DNA of 64,000 bases from Paludisphaera borealis (GCF_001956985.1 NZ_CP019082.1:1550001-1614000); one strand, 5' to 3'. Positions 51,374 through 61,497 are shown, numbered from the stretch's first letter. The notes: generated by a model from the letters alone, not told the origin. Numbers and translations are program-made.

Positions 51374-51388
51374 CGTCCCCATAGGGGA
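51374..51388. promoter_or_regulatory. Perfect inverted repeat upstream of the TPR gene
   Basis: GTCCCC-ATA-GGGGAC, a 6+6 dyad with a 3-base centre, 47 bases before the TPR start and inside the gap to the ADP-ribosylglycohydrolase gene. It could be an operator or a small hairpin. No known regulator is matched. Confidence 0.3.
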
Positions 51389-51564
51389 CGAACACGCGCG
51401 ACGCGTTTCACTCGTGCATAGGGTCAGCACAACTAGTGTATCCTACGCGGCGGGAGTGCGATCGGAAAGAGGGCGCGTGTGTGGATGGGCGAATCTTCCG
51501 GTCGGCGCGAGTCCGCGACGCCTCACGGCCGCTGGCTGAGAGCGGCGCGCGGCGTCGGGTCGGC

Positions 51565-52749
51565 TCAGATCACCTGGTTGGCACCGCAGTCGCCGCCGTT
51601 GCGGGCGAGCGAGGCGTAGTGTCCCAGGTGGACGCCTTCCTTGTGGCTCAACTCTTGCTCGGTGGCGATCAGGTCGGGGATCTCGAGTCCGGCCGCCGAG
51701 CGGTGGGCGAGCGCCAGGGCGCGGTTCTCGATGCCGATTCGGTTCTGAAGGCCGTCGAGCCAGCGGCGGGGGATCTCGTCGACGCCGTAGTAAGCGCCGG
51801 CGAGGGCACCGAGGATGGCCCCGGTGGTGTCGGTGTCGCCGCCGAGGTTGACGATCTCGGTGATGGCTTCCTCGAAGCTTTCGGTGGTGAGCAGGATGTA
51901 GAAGCAGGTTGGAATACAGGCCGGAGGGAACCCCATCGTGGGTCGCTTGCAGTCGGGCTCGGCACCGTGGCGGTTGGCCTCTTCGGCCAGCGCGGGCAAG
52001 GCTCGGTCGCGAGGCAGGTCGAGGATCGACTCGGCATGGGCAAGCGCCTTCGACAGCGATCGCGGATGGCGGTCGAGCGACATGACGACGTCGCCGTAGT
52101 CGTCGGCGATGCGGGCCTCGTCGCGGGCGACGTCGGAGGCGATCCAGAGCAACAGGCTGGGGTCGCGGGCTTCGCCGGCGGCCAGTCGTCGCACGCCGTG
52201 GGCGACCGCTAGGGCGCCGCTGAGGCTGCGGATGTCGCGATGGGTCATGACGCTGGCTTCCATGACCGAAGCGAACAGGGCGTCGCATTCGCCGTCGCAG
52301 TACAGACCCACCGGAGCGATCCGCATCGCGGCCCCGATCCCGGCCTTCGTCTGGCCGCTCCAGCGCGGCTCGATCCCGCGCTGAAGGTCTCCCAGCACCT
52401 GGCGGAAGCTGCGGCCGATGCCCCGGTGGACGCCGAGGAACGACCCCTTGGGCTCGGCCATCGCGAGGTACAACTCGGCCAGACGCTGTTGATCCACGCG
52501 GCCGAATTCAAGCAGGTTGTCGCAGAGGGCCAAGGCCTGTTGCGTGTCGTCGGAGTAAAGCCCCCGCATCCGCCAGCGGTAGGGCTTTCGCTTCCAGGCT
52601 TGCACGCCGTCCACGTAATTCTTGACGCGGCCGTAGTGCGTCTTGATCTGCTGGGCTGTGAGGCCTTCGAGCGGAGCCCCAAGGGCGTCGCCGACGGCCA
52701 GGCCCAACATACACCCTCGGACGCGATCGATTCGGGACATATGAGGCAT
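51565..52749 (-). CDS. ADP-ribosylglycohydrolase family protein
   Basis: 394 residues. The family hallmarks are GCMLGLAVGDALGAPLEGL near the N-terminus, LYSDDTQQALALCDNLL (metal-binding Asp pair after Ser) and NLGGDTDTTGAILGALAGAYYG (second Asp pair). These bind two magnesium ions for removal of ADP-ribose from proteins or small molecules. About 50 residues at the end (HKEGVHLGHYASLARNGGDCG) are extra. No ADP-ribosyltransferase gene is nearby, so the partner and target are unknown. Stand-alone gene. Confidence 0.9.
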   Translation of the reverse strand: MPHMSRIDRVRGCMLGLAVGDALGAPLEGLTAQQIKTHYGRVKNYVDGVQAWKRKPYRWRMRGLYSDDTQQALALCDNLLEFGRVDQQRLAELYLAMAEPKGSFLGVHRGIGRSFRQVLGDLQRGIEPRWSGQTKAGIGAAMRIAPVGLYCDGECDALFASVMEASVMTHRDIRSLSGALAVAHGVRRLAAGEARDPSLLLWIASDVARDEARIADDYGDVVMSLDRHPRSLSKALAHAESILDLPRDRALPALAEEANRHGAEPDCKRPTMGFPPACIPTCFYILLTTESFEEAITEIVNLGGDTDTTGAILGALAGAYYGVDEIPRRWLDGLQNRIGIENRALALAHRSAAGLEIPDLIATEQELSHKEGVHLGHYASLARNGGDCGANQVI

Positions 52750-53452
52750 CGTGGCAATGCTCCTCGGGTGCCGAATCGCTTACCGGTGACGCCGGCGGCA
52801 TCCCTCGTCCGGACGATGGCAAGATAACCGCCTGGACGAACCTAGCCAACCGTTTTTTTGTCGGGGAATCGCTCGCCGCTCCGATTGCGACGACGCCGTG
52901 GCACAAGCGGCGCGTGACCCCCGAGTCACTTAGGATCGATCCAAGCACACCAGACTTTTTTCCTTCGCCGCGAAAAATTCGTTCTCGGCGCGATTCGACG
53001 ACCAGGGGGCGAAGGCTGTTTGAGATTGCTGTGGGATTCAAATGAACAGGGGCTGAAGCACACCCCGCGGTTTCTGGATTCGCTTCACTTCGGGAACCGG
53101 ATTCGGTGAGCGGCGACGACACGCGGTCTTGGACTCGGCTCTTGCTTGACGACGCGTGCGACATCCCCAGTATCGGATCGCCGGCCTCGCCGAAGCAGTG
53201 CGCGGACCATGGAATTCCCTCGCCGATCGGACGGGTTGCGTGTAATCGCGACAAACGGCGCGATGCGTCGAGTCGTCGGTTCGTTCCGTCCATTCGTTCG
53301 TCGAGCGCGCCTTCGATGACTGTAGATCCGCCTGCAAGAATCGAGCCGCCGAGCGGTGAGCGACGCCGGTCCTGAACCAAGGCCAATGCTTCCCGGTCCA
53401 TATTCCGACTCCACCGTCGCCCGGCGGAATTCGGCGGCCGTCTCGGAAGGCT
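52750..53452. other. 703-base intergenic region, no supported gene
   Basis: Upstream of the ADP-ribosylglycohydrolase gene. Open frames here (for example minus 53085-53414) are Arg/Ser-rich, lack start signals and look like shadows. No RNA gene or strong repeat was found. Confidence 0.4.
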
Positions 53453-53737
53453 TTACTTCCGGAACCCGCCGCTCACATGGAACTCGGCCACGGAGCTGCC
53501 CGCGCTATTGCTCGGGACGACCTCCGTGTAAACGTCGGCCTTGCGGCCGTCGTTGAGAATCAGGCGATAGCACGTCTCATGGCGGAGGCGCCGAAGCATA
53601 TCGGTCGGCGCCTCGAAGTAGCCGAAGAACGACTTTCGCCCTCGATGATCGTTGCTGGCGAGGAAGCCGTCGACTCCATCGAGTACGACTTGTTCCCCGT
53701 CGAGAAGCTTGCCTCGAATGTGCTCCATCCGTTCCAT
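53453..53737 (-). CDS. Small hypothetical protein
   Basis: 94 residues; not recognised. It has a strong Shine-Dalgarno (GGGAGG, 7 bases before the ATG). The sequence has a plausible folded pattern with alternating strands: KLLDGEQVVLDGVDGFL, GRKSFFGYFEAPTDMLRRLR, CYRLILNDGRKADVYTEVV and a final AEFHVSGGFRK. The DGRKADVYTEVV piece resembles short beta-barrel adaptor-like proteins. No signal peptide. It is isolated between two long gaps, so neighbours give no clue. Confidence 0.65.
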   Translation of the reverse strand: MERMEHIRGKLLDGEQVVLDGVDGFLASNDHRGRKSFFGYFEAPTDMLRRLRHETCYRLILNDGRKADVYTEVVPSNSAGSSVAEFHVSGGFRK

Positions 53738-54141
53738 CGAAGACCTCCCCGGGATGAGCGTTGCGTCATCCCGCATTCGCCTTATAGGAAACCGGAAAGG
53801 GACTCTTCGGGACCGACCTGGCCTTGATCCTCCTGCTGGCGAGGGGCGCGACGGTCCCCTACTGCCCAACCCTGAACGAACGAGCTTGTCGACGTCTGGA
53901 GCCGCGGACCAACCCACCGCGAGCGCCAACGTCCGACTCATCGTAATGCGGCTCATCCAGACAGGCAACAAGCGATCCTCGCCATCATCGCGAGAATCAA
54001 CACTCGACCGCTCGATGTCGATCTCTCAGCCCGACCGCTCGGGTCGACGCCCTGAGAATAAGTCATGCATGGCTGTCCGCGTGGCTGCCTGATTCTGTCC
54101 CATGCGGCCTACTTTGTCAAACTCGGGAAAGAAAAGTCGAG
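53738..54141. other. 404-base intergenic region, no supported gene
   Basis: Between two leftward genes. No convincing coding sequence, hairpin or promoter pair was seen. Confidence 0.4.
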
Positions 54142-54705
54142 TCAGGAGTTCGAGAGGCGAGGGAGCAACTCGTAGAGCGACAGCGAGCGCACGATGGCGA
54201 GTTCGTCGGGGAAGGTGTGGAAGGCCTGGATCGAGATTCCTCGGGTGCGGGCGTCGACGTGGATGCGGCTGATCGGTCGCGGCGCCAGGCGGTTGGAGGA
54301 CCCGAACTGGTGGAAGAGGCCGTCGAGGGTGGAGTCGGCGGTCATTTCCTCGCAGAGGTGGCGAAAGACTTCGGGGTCGACCCGCTCGACTTCGAAGCAC
54401 GCCTGGTAATCGAGCAGTTCGCCCGGGCGGAGGGTGGTGGAGCGCTCGTTGCGAATCGGCGAGTGGTAGAGCAGCCCAGGTTCCGGGAGCAGGGTTTCGG
54501 GGCCGGCGAGGACTTCCGTCAGTCGAAAGGACCGCGAACCGAAGACGATCGAGTGGCCCCCTTCGATGATGCGGACGTCGGCTTGCCATTCCCCGCGCGA
54601 GACCCGAAGGTGCGCGCGAGTCGAGAACCATTCCGGGTGAAGGGAACGGTGAAACACATGAAAGGCCAGGTCGGCGATTCGAGCCCGTCCGAAACTCACG
54701 CCCAT
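54142..54705 (-). CDS. DUF2617 family protein
   Basis: 187 residues. It matches the DUF2617 pattern: MGVSFGRARIADLAFHVFHRSLHP at the start, IIEGGHSIVFG, RPGELLDYQACFEVERVDPEVF in the middle and SRIHVDARTRGISIQAFHTFPDELAIVRSLSL at the end. No signal peptide; probably cytoplasmic. The family occurs widely in planctomycetes and some others without an assigned role. Stand-alone gene. Confidence 0.8.
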   Translation of the reverse strand: MGVSFGRARIADLAFHVFHRSLHPEWFSTRAHLRVSRGEWQADVRIIEGGHSIVFGSRSFRLTEVLAGPETLLPEPGLLYHSPIRNERSTTLRPGELLDYQACFEVERVDPEVFRHLCEEMTADSTLDGLFHQFGSSNRLAPRPISRIHVDARTRGISIQAFHTFPDELAIVRSLSLYELLPRLSNS

Positions 54706-55055
54706 GATTCGAATGTCCTCTCATCCGCTTCCTCGCGGCGTCTCGACCTTTTCAGGCTCGCGCGGTGGACATGACGATGACCCTGACGATGAGTATAGGA
54801 AAGATCACCACCTCGATCAAACTTCCGAGCGCGGGGGCGTCCGCACGTTGCGACGGCCGCCGTCCGGTCCGCTTTCACGCCTCGACCTGGATTGACCCTT
54901 TCCCGGCTCGGTCGTAGACTGCGTCGCCGATCCGCGGGCGGACTTCGGACGAGGTCCAGCCGCCGCGGTCCGGATCGACGCCTGCCGGTCTCGCGAGGGA
55001 AAGTCCGAGACGGCAAGGAATTCCGTCACGCCACCGACAGACCAGGGACGGTCTC
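54706..55055. other. 350-base divergent intergenic region
   Basis: Between the DUF2617 gene and the methyltransferase. It should hold promoters for both, and for the long rightward gene run, but I could not identify clear boxes. No gene seen. Confidence 0.35.
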
Positions 55056-55772
55056 ATGGACACGCTGCTACACCCCGAGCCGCTACTTCCCCTCCGCGCC
55101 TGGCGGGCTCTGCGATCACGAGGCGTCCGCTATGCATGGCACAAGACGCTTCGACGCTCGCTCGGCCGATGGCCGACGTGGAAGCGCCGACTGATCTACG
55201 CTGATCCTCGCGCGTATTGGACGCTCCGGGGCGGTCGTGATTATTTTCGGGAGCAAGAAGGTCAGGTCGGCCGCACCCTCCGCGCCGAGTGGATCGCGGA
55301 TCGGGTGGCGGCCTATCGACCGACCTCGATTCTCGAAATCGGCTGCGGCTACGGCAAGCTCCTTCAGGCGATCCGCGTTCGGACCGACGCCCCTCTCGCC
55401 GGCCTCGACTTCAGCCGTTCCCAGCTCGGCGCGGCGCGCGAGTTTCTGAACGGTCAAGATGACGTCGAGTTGTTTCTCGGACGAGGCGATCAATTGCCGT
55501 TCGCCGATGGGTCGTTCGATATGGTCGTGACCTCGGCCGTGATCCTCCACAACCCTCCCGAGATCGCCGACAAGATCCGCCGCGAGGTGATTCGCGTCGC
55601 TCGCCGGTTCGCCGCGCACAACGAAGAAATGAACGTCAGCTACAACCGCTACGGCTACGACACGGCCGCCTGGTACCGCAGCCAGGGTTTCCGGATCGCC
55701 GAATCGGGGCCGATCCCGATGGACCCCGATCCCGTGCTCTCCCAGTTCTGCGTCGTTCGAGTCAACGGATGA
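55056..55772 (+). CDS. Class I SAM-dependent methyltransferase
   Basis: 238 residues. A 75-residue N-terminal extension (basic, with Trp/Tyr) precedes the Rossmann core: SILEIGCGYGKLLQAIR (SAM loop), LAGLDFSRSQLGAAREFL (acidic strand end), LFLGRGDQLPFADGSFDMVVTSAVILHNP and RVARRFAAHNEEMN. The core fits small-molecule or lipid/glycan methyltransferases. The substrate is unknown, but it begins a run of rightward genes including a GT-C-like membrane protein and a CDP-alcohol transferase, which suggests an envelope glycan or lipid target (inference). Confidence 0.85.
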   Translation: MDTLLHPEPLLPLRAWRALRSRGVRYAWHKTLRRSLGRWPTWKRRLIYADPRAYWTLRGGRDYFREQEGQVGRTLRAEWIADRVAAYRPTSILEIGCGYGKLLQAIRVRTDAPLAGLDFSRSQLGAAREFLNGQDDVELFLGRGDQLPFADGSFDMVVTSAVILHNPPEIADKIRREVIRVARRFAAHNEEMNVSYNRYGYDTAAWYRSQGFRIAESGPIPMDPDPVLSQFCVVRVNG

Positions 55773-55811
55773 TCGACAACTGATCGCTGGCCCAACCGAG
55801 GTGTAACAGGG

Positions 55812-57707
55812 ATGTTCGACCTGGGATTCGCACTCTTCCTGGCGCTGGTCTCCGCCGGTCTCGGCTGGCGGATCTTGCGATGGCTCGGTGGCTCTCCCGA
55901 GCATCCAGTCGACGTCTTCGGGCTCGCTCTGCCGCTGGGCATGGGCCTGCTCGCGCTGGCCGCCCTCCTGCTCGGCCAGTTCCGCGGCCTGAACATCATC
56001 GGCTTGGCGGTGCTGGTGGGGGTCGTGACGGAACTCGGGCTGTTCTCGGGCTTTCGGCTGGTTCGCGAACTCGCGCGATCGGCGGATTTCGGATCGGCCT
56101 GGAAAGCCGCGCGGGTCGACGATCGCGTGATGGGGGTTTTTCTGATCGCGACCGTCGCCGCCACGGCGCTGACGTCACTGACGCCGGTCACCGACGGCGA
56201 CGCGCTCTGTTACCATCTTCAGGTTCCCAAGGTCTTTCTGATCCAGGAATCGGTCTTCTTCGACCCCGACCTTCACGAGACGGTTTATCCGCTGACGGCC
56301 GAGATGCTCTACATGGTCGCCTTGGCCTTCCGGGGACCGATCGCCTGCCGTTGCATTCAGTGGATGCTCGGGCTCGCCCTCGCGGCCAACGCCACGGCCC
56401 TGGCCCGACCGAGCCTGGGCGGCCGAGCCTGGTGGGCGGGCATGGCGGCCCTGCTCGTGCCGGCGGTCACCAACGGCATGACCGCGCCGCTCAACGACGT
56501 CGCGCTCGCGGCGTTCGGGACCGCGGCGATCGTCGCCTGGGTCCGCCTGCTCGACAACCCGGGTCGCAAGGCGGCGATCCTCGCTGGCGTTTTCGCGGGG
56601 CTGGCGGCGGGCGTCAAATACCCGGCCCTCGTGCTCTCGGCTCTGCTGGTGACGGGCATCGTGCTGCGGCCGTTGTATGAGCGAAGGCGGGTGGCTGAAC
56701 TGGGCTGGTCGAAGTCGCTCCGGCTGGCGGCCTGGTTCGCGTTCGCGGCGGCGGCGGCCGGTGGAGCCTGGTATCTCCGGGCGTATGTTTACACCGGCAA
56801 CCCGGTCTTCCCGTTCTTTCGGTCGTGGTTCGGATCGGGACTTGAAGAAGTGCTGGCGCCGATCAAACGGCCACTGCCTGTAACGCTCTGGAACATCGTG
56901 ACTTCCATCGGTCCGTTGACGCTGGAGCCGCACCGGTTCGACAGCTTCGCGCATCAGTTCGGGCCGATCTTCCTCCTTTTCCTGCCGGCCTTGCTGCTCG
57001 AAAAGGCGCCCCGTCGGGTGCTGGGGTTGGTCTTGCTCGGCTATGGTTTTCTGATGGTCTGCATGACGCAACGGCAGAGCATGCGTTTTCTGTTGATCGC
57101 CGTCGGGCCGCTCTCGGTCGGCGTCGCCTACCTGGCGGCGACCTGGCGCGAGCGCCAGACGATCCCAGCGCGGGTGCTGGCGACGTTGCTCATCGCCGTG
57201 CTCGGCCTCGAAACCTGCGTGGCGATGACCCGGGCGGGACGGTCGGTCGGTACCGTGCTCGGCAGCGAGTCCTCGGTGCAGTTTCTGGCTCGTTGCGAGC
57301 CGACGTTCAAGGTCGGGCGCTGGGTGTCGGAACATCTCCCCCGGACGGCCCGCCTGATCGGCCAGGACCACCGGGGCTTTTACATTCCTCGCAAGTACAC
57401 GATGGAACTGGCGCATCGGCGTCGGACGGGGTTGGGCGCGAACGGGGAGTCGGATCGCGAGATCATCGACGCCCTCCGTCGCGACGGCTACACGCACCTG
57501 ATGCTCTGTCCGCCGAAGCCCGACGGTGAGGTCGAGGTCGAATTCGACCCGACGCTGGGCACGTTGCTGGCTCCCTGGCTGGCATTGCACAAGCCGTTGT
57601 ACAAGGAAGACCTTGGCGACTCCGACGGACTGGTTCGCAGCTACGCGATCTATGACCTGGAGGTCGCCGACCTTGGGGCCGTCCGGACCGACGGCGTGAT
57701 CCGATGA
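55812..57707 (+). CDS. Multi-span membrane protein, GT-C glycosyltransferase-like
   Basis: 631 residues with about eleven hydrophobic helices from residue 1 to about 475, then a soluble C-terminal domain. The segment LTPVTDGDALCYHLQVPKVFL, an acidic site in the first large loop, and AGVFAGLAAGVKYPALVL resemble the ArnT/PMT-type GT-C fold that uses polyprenyl-phosphate sugars. The tail has RRDGYTHLMLCPP, as in other planctomycete membrane glycosyltransferases. Expected role: transfer of a sugar to a lipid or protein outside the membrane. The stop overlaps the next start as ATGA, so it is coupled to the CDP-alcohol transferase. Confidence 0.7.
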   Translation: MFDLGFALFLALVSAGLGWRILRWLGGSPEHPVDVFGLALPLGMGLLALAALLLGQFRGLNIIGLAVLVGVVTELGLFSGFRLVRELARSADFGSAWKAARVDDRVMGVFLIATVAATALTSLTPVTDGDALCYHLQVPKVFLIQESVFFDPDLHETVYPLTAEMLYMVALAFRGPIACRCIQWMLGLALAANATALARPSLGGRAWWAGMAALLVPAVTNGMTAPLNDVALAAFGTAAIVAWVRLLDNPGRKAAILAGVFAGLAAGVKYPALVLSALLVTGIVLRPLYERRRVAELGWSKSLRLAAWFAFAAAAAGGAWYLRAYVYTGNPVFPFFRSWFGSGLEEVLAPIKRPLPVTLWNIVTSIGPLTLEPHRFDSFAHQFGPIFLLFLPALLLEKAPRRVLGLVLLGYGFLMVCMTQRQSMRFLLIAVGPLSVGVAYLAATWRERQTIPARVLATLLIAVLGLETCVAMTRAGRSVGTVLGSESSVQFLARCEPTFKVGRWVSEHLPRTARLIGQDHRGFYIPRKYTMELAHRRRTGLGANGESDREIIDALRRDGYTHLMLCPPKPDGEVEVEFDPTLGTLLAPWLALHKPLYKEDLGDSDGLVRSYAIYDLEVADLGAVRTDGVIR

Positions 57708-58642
57708 GCGCTGATCATCCCAGCCTCACGCAGTTGCGGGCGGTTGTTCAGAAAGGCCGACACCGCGAGATCGGCAACTGGCTGGCCCGGCGCGTGGCGC
57801 GGCCGTCGGCCGTTTACGGGACCTGGTTGGCGGTTCGGCTCGGGATCACGGCCAACCAGGCGACGCTCGCCTCGCTGGCCGCCAGCCTCGGCGGCGCGGC
57901 GGCGATCGGCTCGGGAGACCGCGTCGCGTTCGTGGCCGGCGTCGGGCTGTGCCACCTGGCTTTCTGGCTCGACCACGTGGACGGTCAGATCGCGCGATGG
58001 CGCGGCACCGCGAGCCTCGACGGCGTGTATTACGACTATCTGATGCACCACATGGCGAACCTGGCGTTGGGATTCGGGTTGGGTTTCGGGCTGGCCCAGA
58101 GAACGGGTGGCCTGTTCTGGGCACCGGTCGGGTTTGCGATCGCCGCCGGTTGGGCCGTGCTGAGCCTGCACAACGACTGCCGCTACAAAGCGTTCTTCCA
58201 GCGGCTCAAGAGCAGTCCGGAGAACTATCGCGTCGACGGCGGCGCGGGGGGACGGCCCGCGCCGCCTCCGGCGTGGCCTCGTCGCGGCCGCGCGGCGATC
58301 ACCTATCCGTTGTACAAGGCGTGCGAGCCGCACGTCGTGCTGCTGGGGCTGACGGGGCTCGCGGTGTTGGCGGTCGTTGATCCGCGAGCCTGGGAAGCCT
58401 GCTGGAAGGCTTGCGCTCTGGCGATGGCCGTGATCGCTCCGTTGCTGGGTGCCGCCCGCGTGGCGCGGTCGGTTTCGAGGCGATCGACCGAAGCCGAGTT
58501 CCGCGCGTGGTTTCGGCCGATCGGGGAATTCGTCGCGGGCGCTGGCGATGGGAACGTCGTTTCTCGACACCGCCCCCTGGACATGGCCGGCGACGACGTA
58601 GTATCACCGACTGCGGAGGATCGATCGAACGAAGCGGCGTGA
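57704..58642 (+). CDS. CDP-alcohol phosphatidyltransferase family protein with altered last motif residue
   Basis: 312 residues, about six hydrophobic helices. The family motif D-xx-DG-xx-AR-x8-G-xxx-D-xxx-D is visible as Asp90, Asp93-Gly94, Ala97-Arg98, Gly107 and Asp111, but the final Asp is His115 (YDYLMHH). That last Asp is normally the catalytic base. A soluble basic loop follows (about 165-205) and the last 60 residues are hydrophilic. The family joins a CDP-activated lipid or alcohol to an alcohol acceptor. ATGA overlap with the membrane protein upstream indicates coupled expression. Confidence 0.8.
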   Translation: MSADHPSLTQLRAVVQKGRHREIGNWLARRVARPSAVYGTWLAVRLGITANQATLASLAASLGGAAAIGSGDRVAFVAGVGLCHLAFWLDHVDGQIARWRGTASLDGVYYDYLMHHMANLALGFGLGFGLAQRTGGLFWAPVGFAIAAGWAVLSLHNDCRYKAFFQRLKSSPENYRVDGGAGGRPAPPPAWPRRGRAAITYPLYKACEPHVVLLGLTGLAVLAVVDPRAWEACWKACALAMAVIAPLLGAARVARSVSRRSTEAEFRAWFRPIGEFVAGAGDGNVVSRHRPLDMAGDDVVSPTAEDRSNEAA

Positions 58643-58688
58643 CCGGGACGCCGCCGAACCGGTCCGGTGCCTTTCGCGAGATCGCAAC

Positions 58689-59795
58689 ATGCCCGAGACC
58701 GTGCTCGACGCCGTGGCGCACCTGCCAGAATGGCCCGTCCGTCGCGACTGGGGGATCGGCGTGGTGGGCGCGGGCTTCATCGTCCGCGACTGCCACCTGG
58801 TCGCCTACAACGACGCCGGGTTTCAAACGCTGGCGATCACGTCGCGGACGGAGTCGCGAGCGCGCGAAGTCGCCGAGTTTCGGGGCGTGTCTCGGGTGTA
58901 TCCGACGGTCGAGGCCCTGCTCGACGATCCGGAGATCGAAATCGTCGACGTCGCTGTTCCGCCGGCCGAGCAACCCGCCGTGATCCGCCGAATCGTCGAC
59001 CACCCGCGGAAGGTTCGCGGAATCCTGGCGCAGAAGCCGTTGGCTTTCACCTCCGCCGAGGCCCACGATCTGGTCGCGGCCTGCGACGCGGCGGGGATCG
59101 CGCTTCAGGTTAATCAGAATATGCGGTACGACCACTCGGTGCGGGCTCTCAAGGCGCTTCTCGACCGCCGTGTTCTGGGCGATCCGGTGCTGGCGACGAT
59201 CGAGCTGCGCGCGATCCCGCACTGGATGCCCTGGGCCCGCGACGGCCGTTCGCTGTCGACCTTCATCATGAGCATCCACCACCTCGACACCTTCCGCTAC
59301 TGGCTGGGCGACCCTCAACGGGTCCTCGCGAGCACCCGCCCCGACCCTCGGACGACGTTCGCCCACGCCGACGGCATCAACCTGGCGATCCTGGAATTCG
59401 CCAATGGCGCTCGGGCGTCGAGCTGGGACGACGTCTGGTCGGGCCCGGCGCGCGAGGGCGCTGGGGCCGACCTCGGCGTTCGGTGGCGGTTCGAGGGGAC
59501 CGACGGCCTGGCCCTGGGGACGATCGGCTGGCCCGCCTGGCCCCGTCGCGAGCCGAGCACGCTGACCTATTCGACCCGGTCCGACCACGGGAAATGGCAT
59601 AAGCCGGTTTGGCCGCACGCCTGGTTCCCTGACGCCTTCGCCGGCACGATGTCCGGATTGATGCGGGCGATCGAGGACGGAAGCGAGCCCGACATCTCCG
59701 GTCGCGACAATCTGCGGACGATCGCGCTTTGCGAGGCCGTCCTCGCCGCCGCGTCGGAACACCGCGTGGTGCCGTTCGCCGAGTTCCTGTCATGA
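58689..59795 (+). CDS. Gfo/Idh/MocA family oxidoreductase
   Basis: 368 residues. The N-terminal Rossmann domain has GIGVVGAGFIVRDCHLVAYND (NAD(P)-binding) and VDVAVPPAEQPAVIRR, with the catalytic-domain signature GILAQKPLAFTSAEA (the EKP-like motif, here QKP, Lys kept). Downstream are QVNQNMRYDHSVRALKALLD and SIHHLDTFRYWLGDP, where the His pair fits the active site. Such enzymes oxidise or epimerise sugars and inositols. It follows the CDP-alcohol transferase (46 bases) and precedes the histidine kinase. Confidence 0.88.
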   Translation: MPETVLDAVAHLPEWPVRRDWGIGVVGAGFIVRDCHLVAYNDAGFQTLAITSRTESRAREVAEFRGVSRVYPTVEALLDDPEIEIVDVAVPPAEQPAVIRRIVDHPRKVRGILAQKPLAFTSAEAHDLVAACDAAGIALQVNQNMRYDHSVRALKALLDRRVLGDPVLATIELRAIPHWMPWARDGRSLSTFIMSIHHLDTFRYWLGDPQRVLASTRPDPRTTFAHADGINLAILEFANGARASSWDDVWSGPAREGAGADLGVRWRFEGTDGLALGTIGWPAWPRREPSTLTYSTRSDHGKWHKPVWPHAWFPDAFAGTMSGLMRAIEDGSEPDISGRDNLRTIALCEAVLAAASEHRVVPFAEFLS

Positions 59796-59889
59796 TATAA
59801 TAGAGGTTGGGGCGGAGAAGCGGATCGCGACGTGTGCGGGCCCGCTCCGAATCTCATCGGCGACGTTTCCTCTATCGGGATCCATTCCC

Positions 59890-61497
59890 TTGGTGGAATC
59901 ACCAGTCTGCACCAGAGCGTTGATCTTCGCCGCGTGGTGGCCGGTCGACCATGTGTTTCCGCTCGCGGCGGTGTTCCTGCTCGCCTCCTCGGCCGTCGGC
60001 GCGATGGCCTATATGCGCCATCTCCGAAAGCGGCACTCGGCGCTCGCGACCGACCTGGAGACGATCGCCGATCAGCGTCGCGAGGCCGAGCGGGCGCTCC
60101 GCGAGACCGAGGCCATCTATTACTCGCTGGTCGAGACGCTGCCGCAGAGCATCCTGCGGAAAGACCTCGAAGGTCGATTCACGTTCGCGAACAAGCGGTT
60201 CTGCGCCGAGCTCGGGCGCAGCCTCGACGAGATCGTCGGTAAAACCGACTACGACTTCTTCCCCAACGAGCTGGCTGCGAAATACCGGGCCGACGACCGC
60301 CGGGTGATCGAGAGCGGCCGGGTGCTCGACGTCGTCGAGGAGCACATCACCCCCCAGGGCGACACGCTCCACGTCCAGGTCATGAAGACGGCCCTCCTCG
60401 ACTCCGACGGCAAGCCGATCGGCGTGCAGGGGATCTTCTGGGACGTGACCGCGCGGATTCGGGCCGACGAACAGCTTCGCGAGAAGAACGTCGAACTTGT
60501 GGAACTGGCTCGCTCCGAGCACCAGGCGCACGAGGCGCGCAAGCAGGCGCAGAGCTTGCTCGTTCAGAACGAGAAACTCGCGAGCCTGGGCCACCTGGTT
60601 GCGGGCGTCGCCCACGAGATCAACAACCCGCTGTCGTTCGTCAGCAACAACGTGGCGGTCATGGAGCGCGACCTTCGCGATTTGCTGGCCTTGATCCGGC
60701 TTTACCGTAGAAGCGACCACGTCATCAAGCAGGCCGACCCCAAGCTGCTTGAAGAGATCGAGGAAGTCTGCGACCGGATCGATCTCGATTACTGCCTGGA
60801 TAACTTCCCGAGACTGATAGACCGCACCCGCGAGGGCCTTCGGCGGATCGAGCGGATCGTCAAGGAGCTTCGCCTCTTCGCTCGGGTCGACGAGGGCGAA
60901 TGGAACGAGGTCGACCTCAACCCCGGCATCGAATCGTCGATCAACATGGTGAAGGGGTACGCGCGCAAGAAGGGCGTCCACATCGTGATGGACCTGGGGG
61001 CGCTGCCGGCCGTGCGGTGCCGGGCCGCGCGGATTCACCAGGTCATCCTCAATCTCTTGACCAACGCCATCGACGCGTGCGGCGAGAACGGCGAGGTGAG
61101 GGTCCGCACCGAGACCGAGCCCGACGCGCTTGGCGTCCGGGTCGACATCGACGACAACGGCTGTGGGATCGAACCGGCGATCCTAGAGCGGATCTTCGAC
61201 CCCTTCTTCACCACCAAGCCGCTCGGCCAGGGGACCGGCCTGGGACTCTCGATCAGCTACGGGATTGTTCAGGAGCAGAACGGACGCATCGAGGTGCAAT
61301 CGACGCCCGGCCACGGAACGTGTTTCTCAGTGCATCTGCCGATCGAACCCGTTCGGCCGCCGTCCCCGGACGGCTCCGGCGAACACCCACTTGCCGACGA
61401 GCGTGACGGACCGACCACGACGACGCCGACCCCGTCCCTGACGCGCGAGACGGTCAGGCCGACGTCGGCCTTGAAAAGGGGAGACGGCGCAACATGA
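59890..61497 (+). CDS. PAS-domain sensor histidine kinase
   Basis: 535 residues. One membrane helix (about 22-42) and a coiled linker lead to a PAS domain (about 78-195; [25 protein letters not shown], then the PAC segment [16 protein letters not shown]). The kinase core has His242 in [19 protein letters not shown] box [16 protein letters not shown]1 [12 protein letters not shown] box [10 protein letters not shown] and G2 [12 protein letters not shown]. There is no response regulator beside it. The start is TTG 59890 (GTG 59893 possible). The last codons overlap the isomerase start (ATGA), which is unusual for a sensor kinase. Confidence 0.88.
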   Translation: MVESPVCTRALIFAAWWPVDHVFPLAAVFLLASSAVGAMAYMRHLRKRHSALATDLETIADQRREAERALRETEAIYYSLVETLPQSILRKDLEGRFTFANKRFCAELGRSLDEIVGKTDYDFFPNELAAKYRADDRRVIESGRVLDVVEEHITPQGDTLHVQVMKTALLDSDGKPIGVQGIFWDVTARIRADEQLREKNVELVELARSEHQAHEARKQAQSLLVQNEKLASLGHLVAGVAHEINNPLSFVSNNVAVMERDLRDLLALIRLYRRSDHVIKQADPKLLEEIEEVCDRIDLDYCLDNFPRLIDRTREGLRRIERIVKELRLFARVDEGEWNEVDLNPGIESSINMVKGYARKKGVHIVMDLGALPAVRCRAARIHQVILNLLTNAIDACGENGEVRVRTETEPDALGVRVDIDDNGCGIEPAILERIFDPFFTTKPLGQGTGLGLSISYGIVQEQNGRIEVQSTPGHGTCFSVHLPIEPVRPPSPDGSGEHPLADERDGPTTTTPTPSLTRETVRPTSALKRGDGAT

